From NCBI GenBank assembly GCA_024280295.1, contig JAJRQK010000015.1, positions 1-64,000 on the forward strand: a DNA stretch of 64,000 bases. Reading direction: 5' to 3'. The notes beneath the pieces were generated by a model. That model searched no databases. It saw only the letters and a list, made by a program, of their open reading frames with translations, and was not told the origin of the DNA. The stretch is from Bacteroidota bacterium (lineage in GTDB: Bacteria; Bacteroidota; Bacteroidia; Flavobacteriales_D; Crocinitomicaceae). Below, piece by piece: positions 63,841 to 64,000 of the stretch. Each line of letters begins with the position of its first letter. Positions within the stretch are counted from its first letter, which is position 1. A program made the position numbers and the translations under genes.

Positions 63841-64000
63841 GGCGTATACAACGTTTTATAGCAAGCTATAGTTTTGATTCTGACCTTATCGCTAAGCTGA
63901 TTTTCAACCTTTTACCTAAGCAAGATAAGCTGATCCTGAGTATTGATAGAACTAACTGGAAATTTGGACAAACTAATATCAATATATTCATGCTCGGCGT
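63840..64000 (+). mobile_element. Truncated IS4-like transposase (DDE), continues beyond the window
   Basis: The plus strand reads LRRIQRFIASYSFDSDLIAK, LLPKQDKLILSIDRTNWKFG, QTNINIFMLG up to the window end. ILSIDRTNWKFG contains the first catalytic Asp of this IS4-type family. The N-terminal ~60 residues are lost at the junction near 63840; homology to the unidentified fragment begins on the other side. It is a different subfamily from the pseudogene at 7915-8690. Confidence 0.75.

Overview
The window looks like a chromosomal segment of a low-GC Bacteroidota bacterium, most likely order Flavobacteriales (Crocinitomicaceae/Cryomorphaceae-like). The basis is: eight secreted proteins with type IX secretion (T9SS) C-terminal sorting domains (seven type A-like, one CHU_C/gliding type B); DUF5686 and DUF2490 outer-membrane families; Bacteroidota-type promoters (TTG-N19-TAnnTTTG) upstream of an Rrf2 gene and a tRNA; and a COX15-type heme A synthase. 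The exact taxon is inference.

Layout. 1-2.3 kb: minus-strand propeller sensor (runs off the edge) plus LytTR response regulator. 2.5-7.7 kb: Rrf2 regulator and methyltransferase, then outer-membrane or secreted proteins. 7.9-9.0 kb: IS graveyard (IS4 transposase pseudogene, IS3 end, dispersed repeat). 9.0-14.2 kb: methyltransferase, FHS/MFS sugar transporter, and a feoA-feoB-small Cys-rich protein iron operon. 14.3-15.6 kb: deleted IS3 element next to a signal-peptide gene fragment and a second IS3 start. 16-26.7 kb: a T9SS protein, a beta-carbonic anhydrase, and facing it a seven-gene minus-strand operon (small acidic protein, DabA, DabB, SulP, carbonic anhydrase-like protein, DUF2490, methyltransferase) that looks like an inorganic-carbon uptake module. 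26.8-34.5 kb: large T9SS surface proteins and a lipoprotein. 34.5-41 kb: minus-strand polA-MMPL-GT2 operon. 41-45.7 kb: cysS and aspS separated by a decayed IS30. 45.8-62.8 kb: GT39 mannosyl/arabinosyl-type transferase, T9SS protein, IS200 relic, radical SAM/SPASM protein, TPR-PP2C phosphatase, DUF5686 protein, ankyrin and DOMON/Big_5 T9SS proteins, giant PKD/CHU_C protein, NAD(P)-binding protein and ctaA. 62.9-64 kb: tRNA(CAU), its terminator, then a decayed island with fragments of a larger helicase-like protein, an unknown protein and a transposase.

The most coherent system is the DAB/SulP/carbonic anhydrase operon. DabA keeps the carbonic-anhydrase-like zinc residues and DabB is the ND5-like membrane partner. 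SulP would add bicarbonate or anion transport, and a carbonic anhydrase homologue that keeps its zinc ligands but has lost the Asp-Arg dyad lies in the same transcript. A canonical beta-carbonic anhydrase is encoded head-on next to it. A second theme is transposon decay: five or six IS families appear as solo ends, deletions or frameshifted copies. A third is a set of promoter -7 boxes that abut start codons (feoA, ctaA, the DUF5686 gene and the acidic protein upstream of dabA), suggesting leaderless or near-leaderless transcripts.
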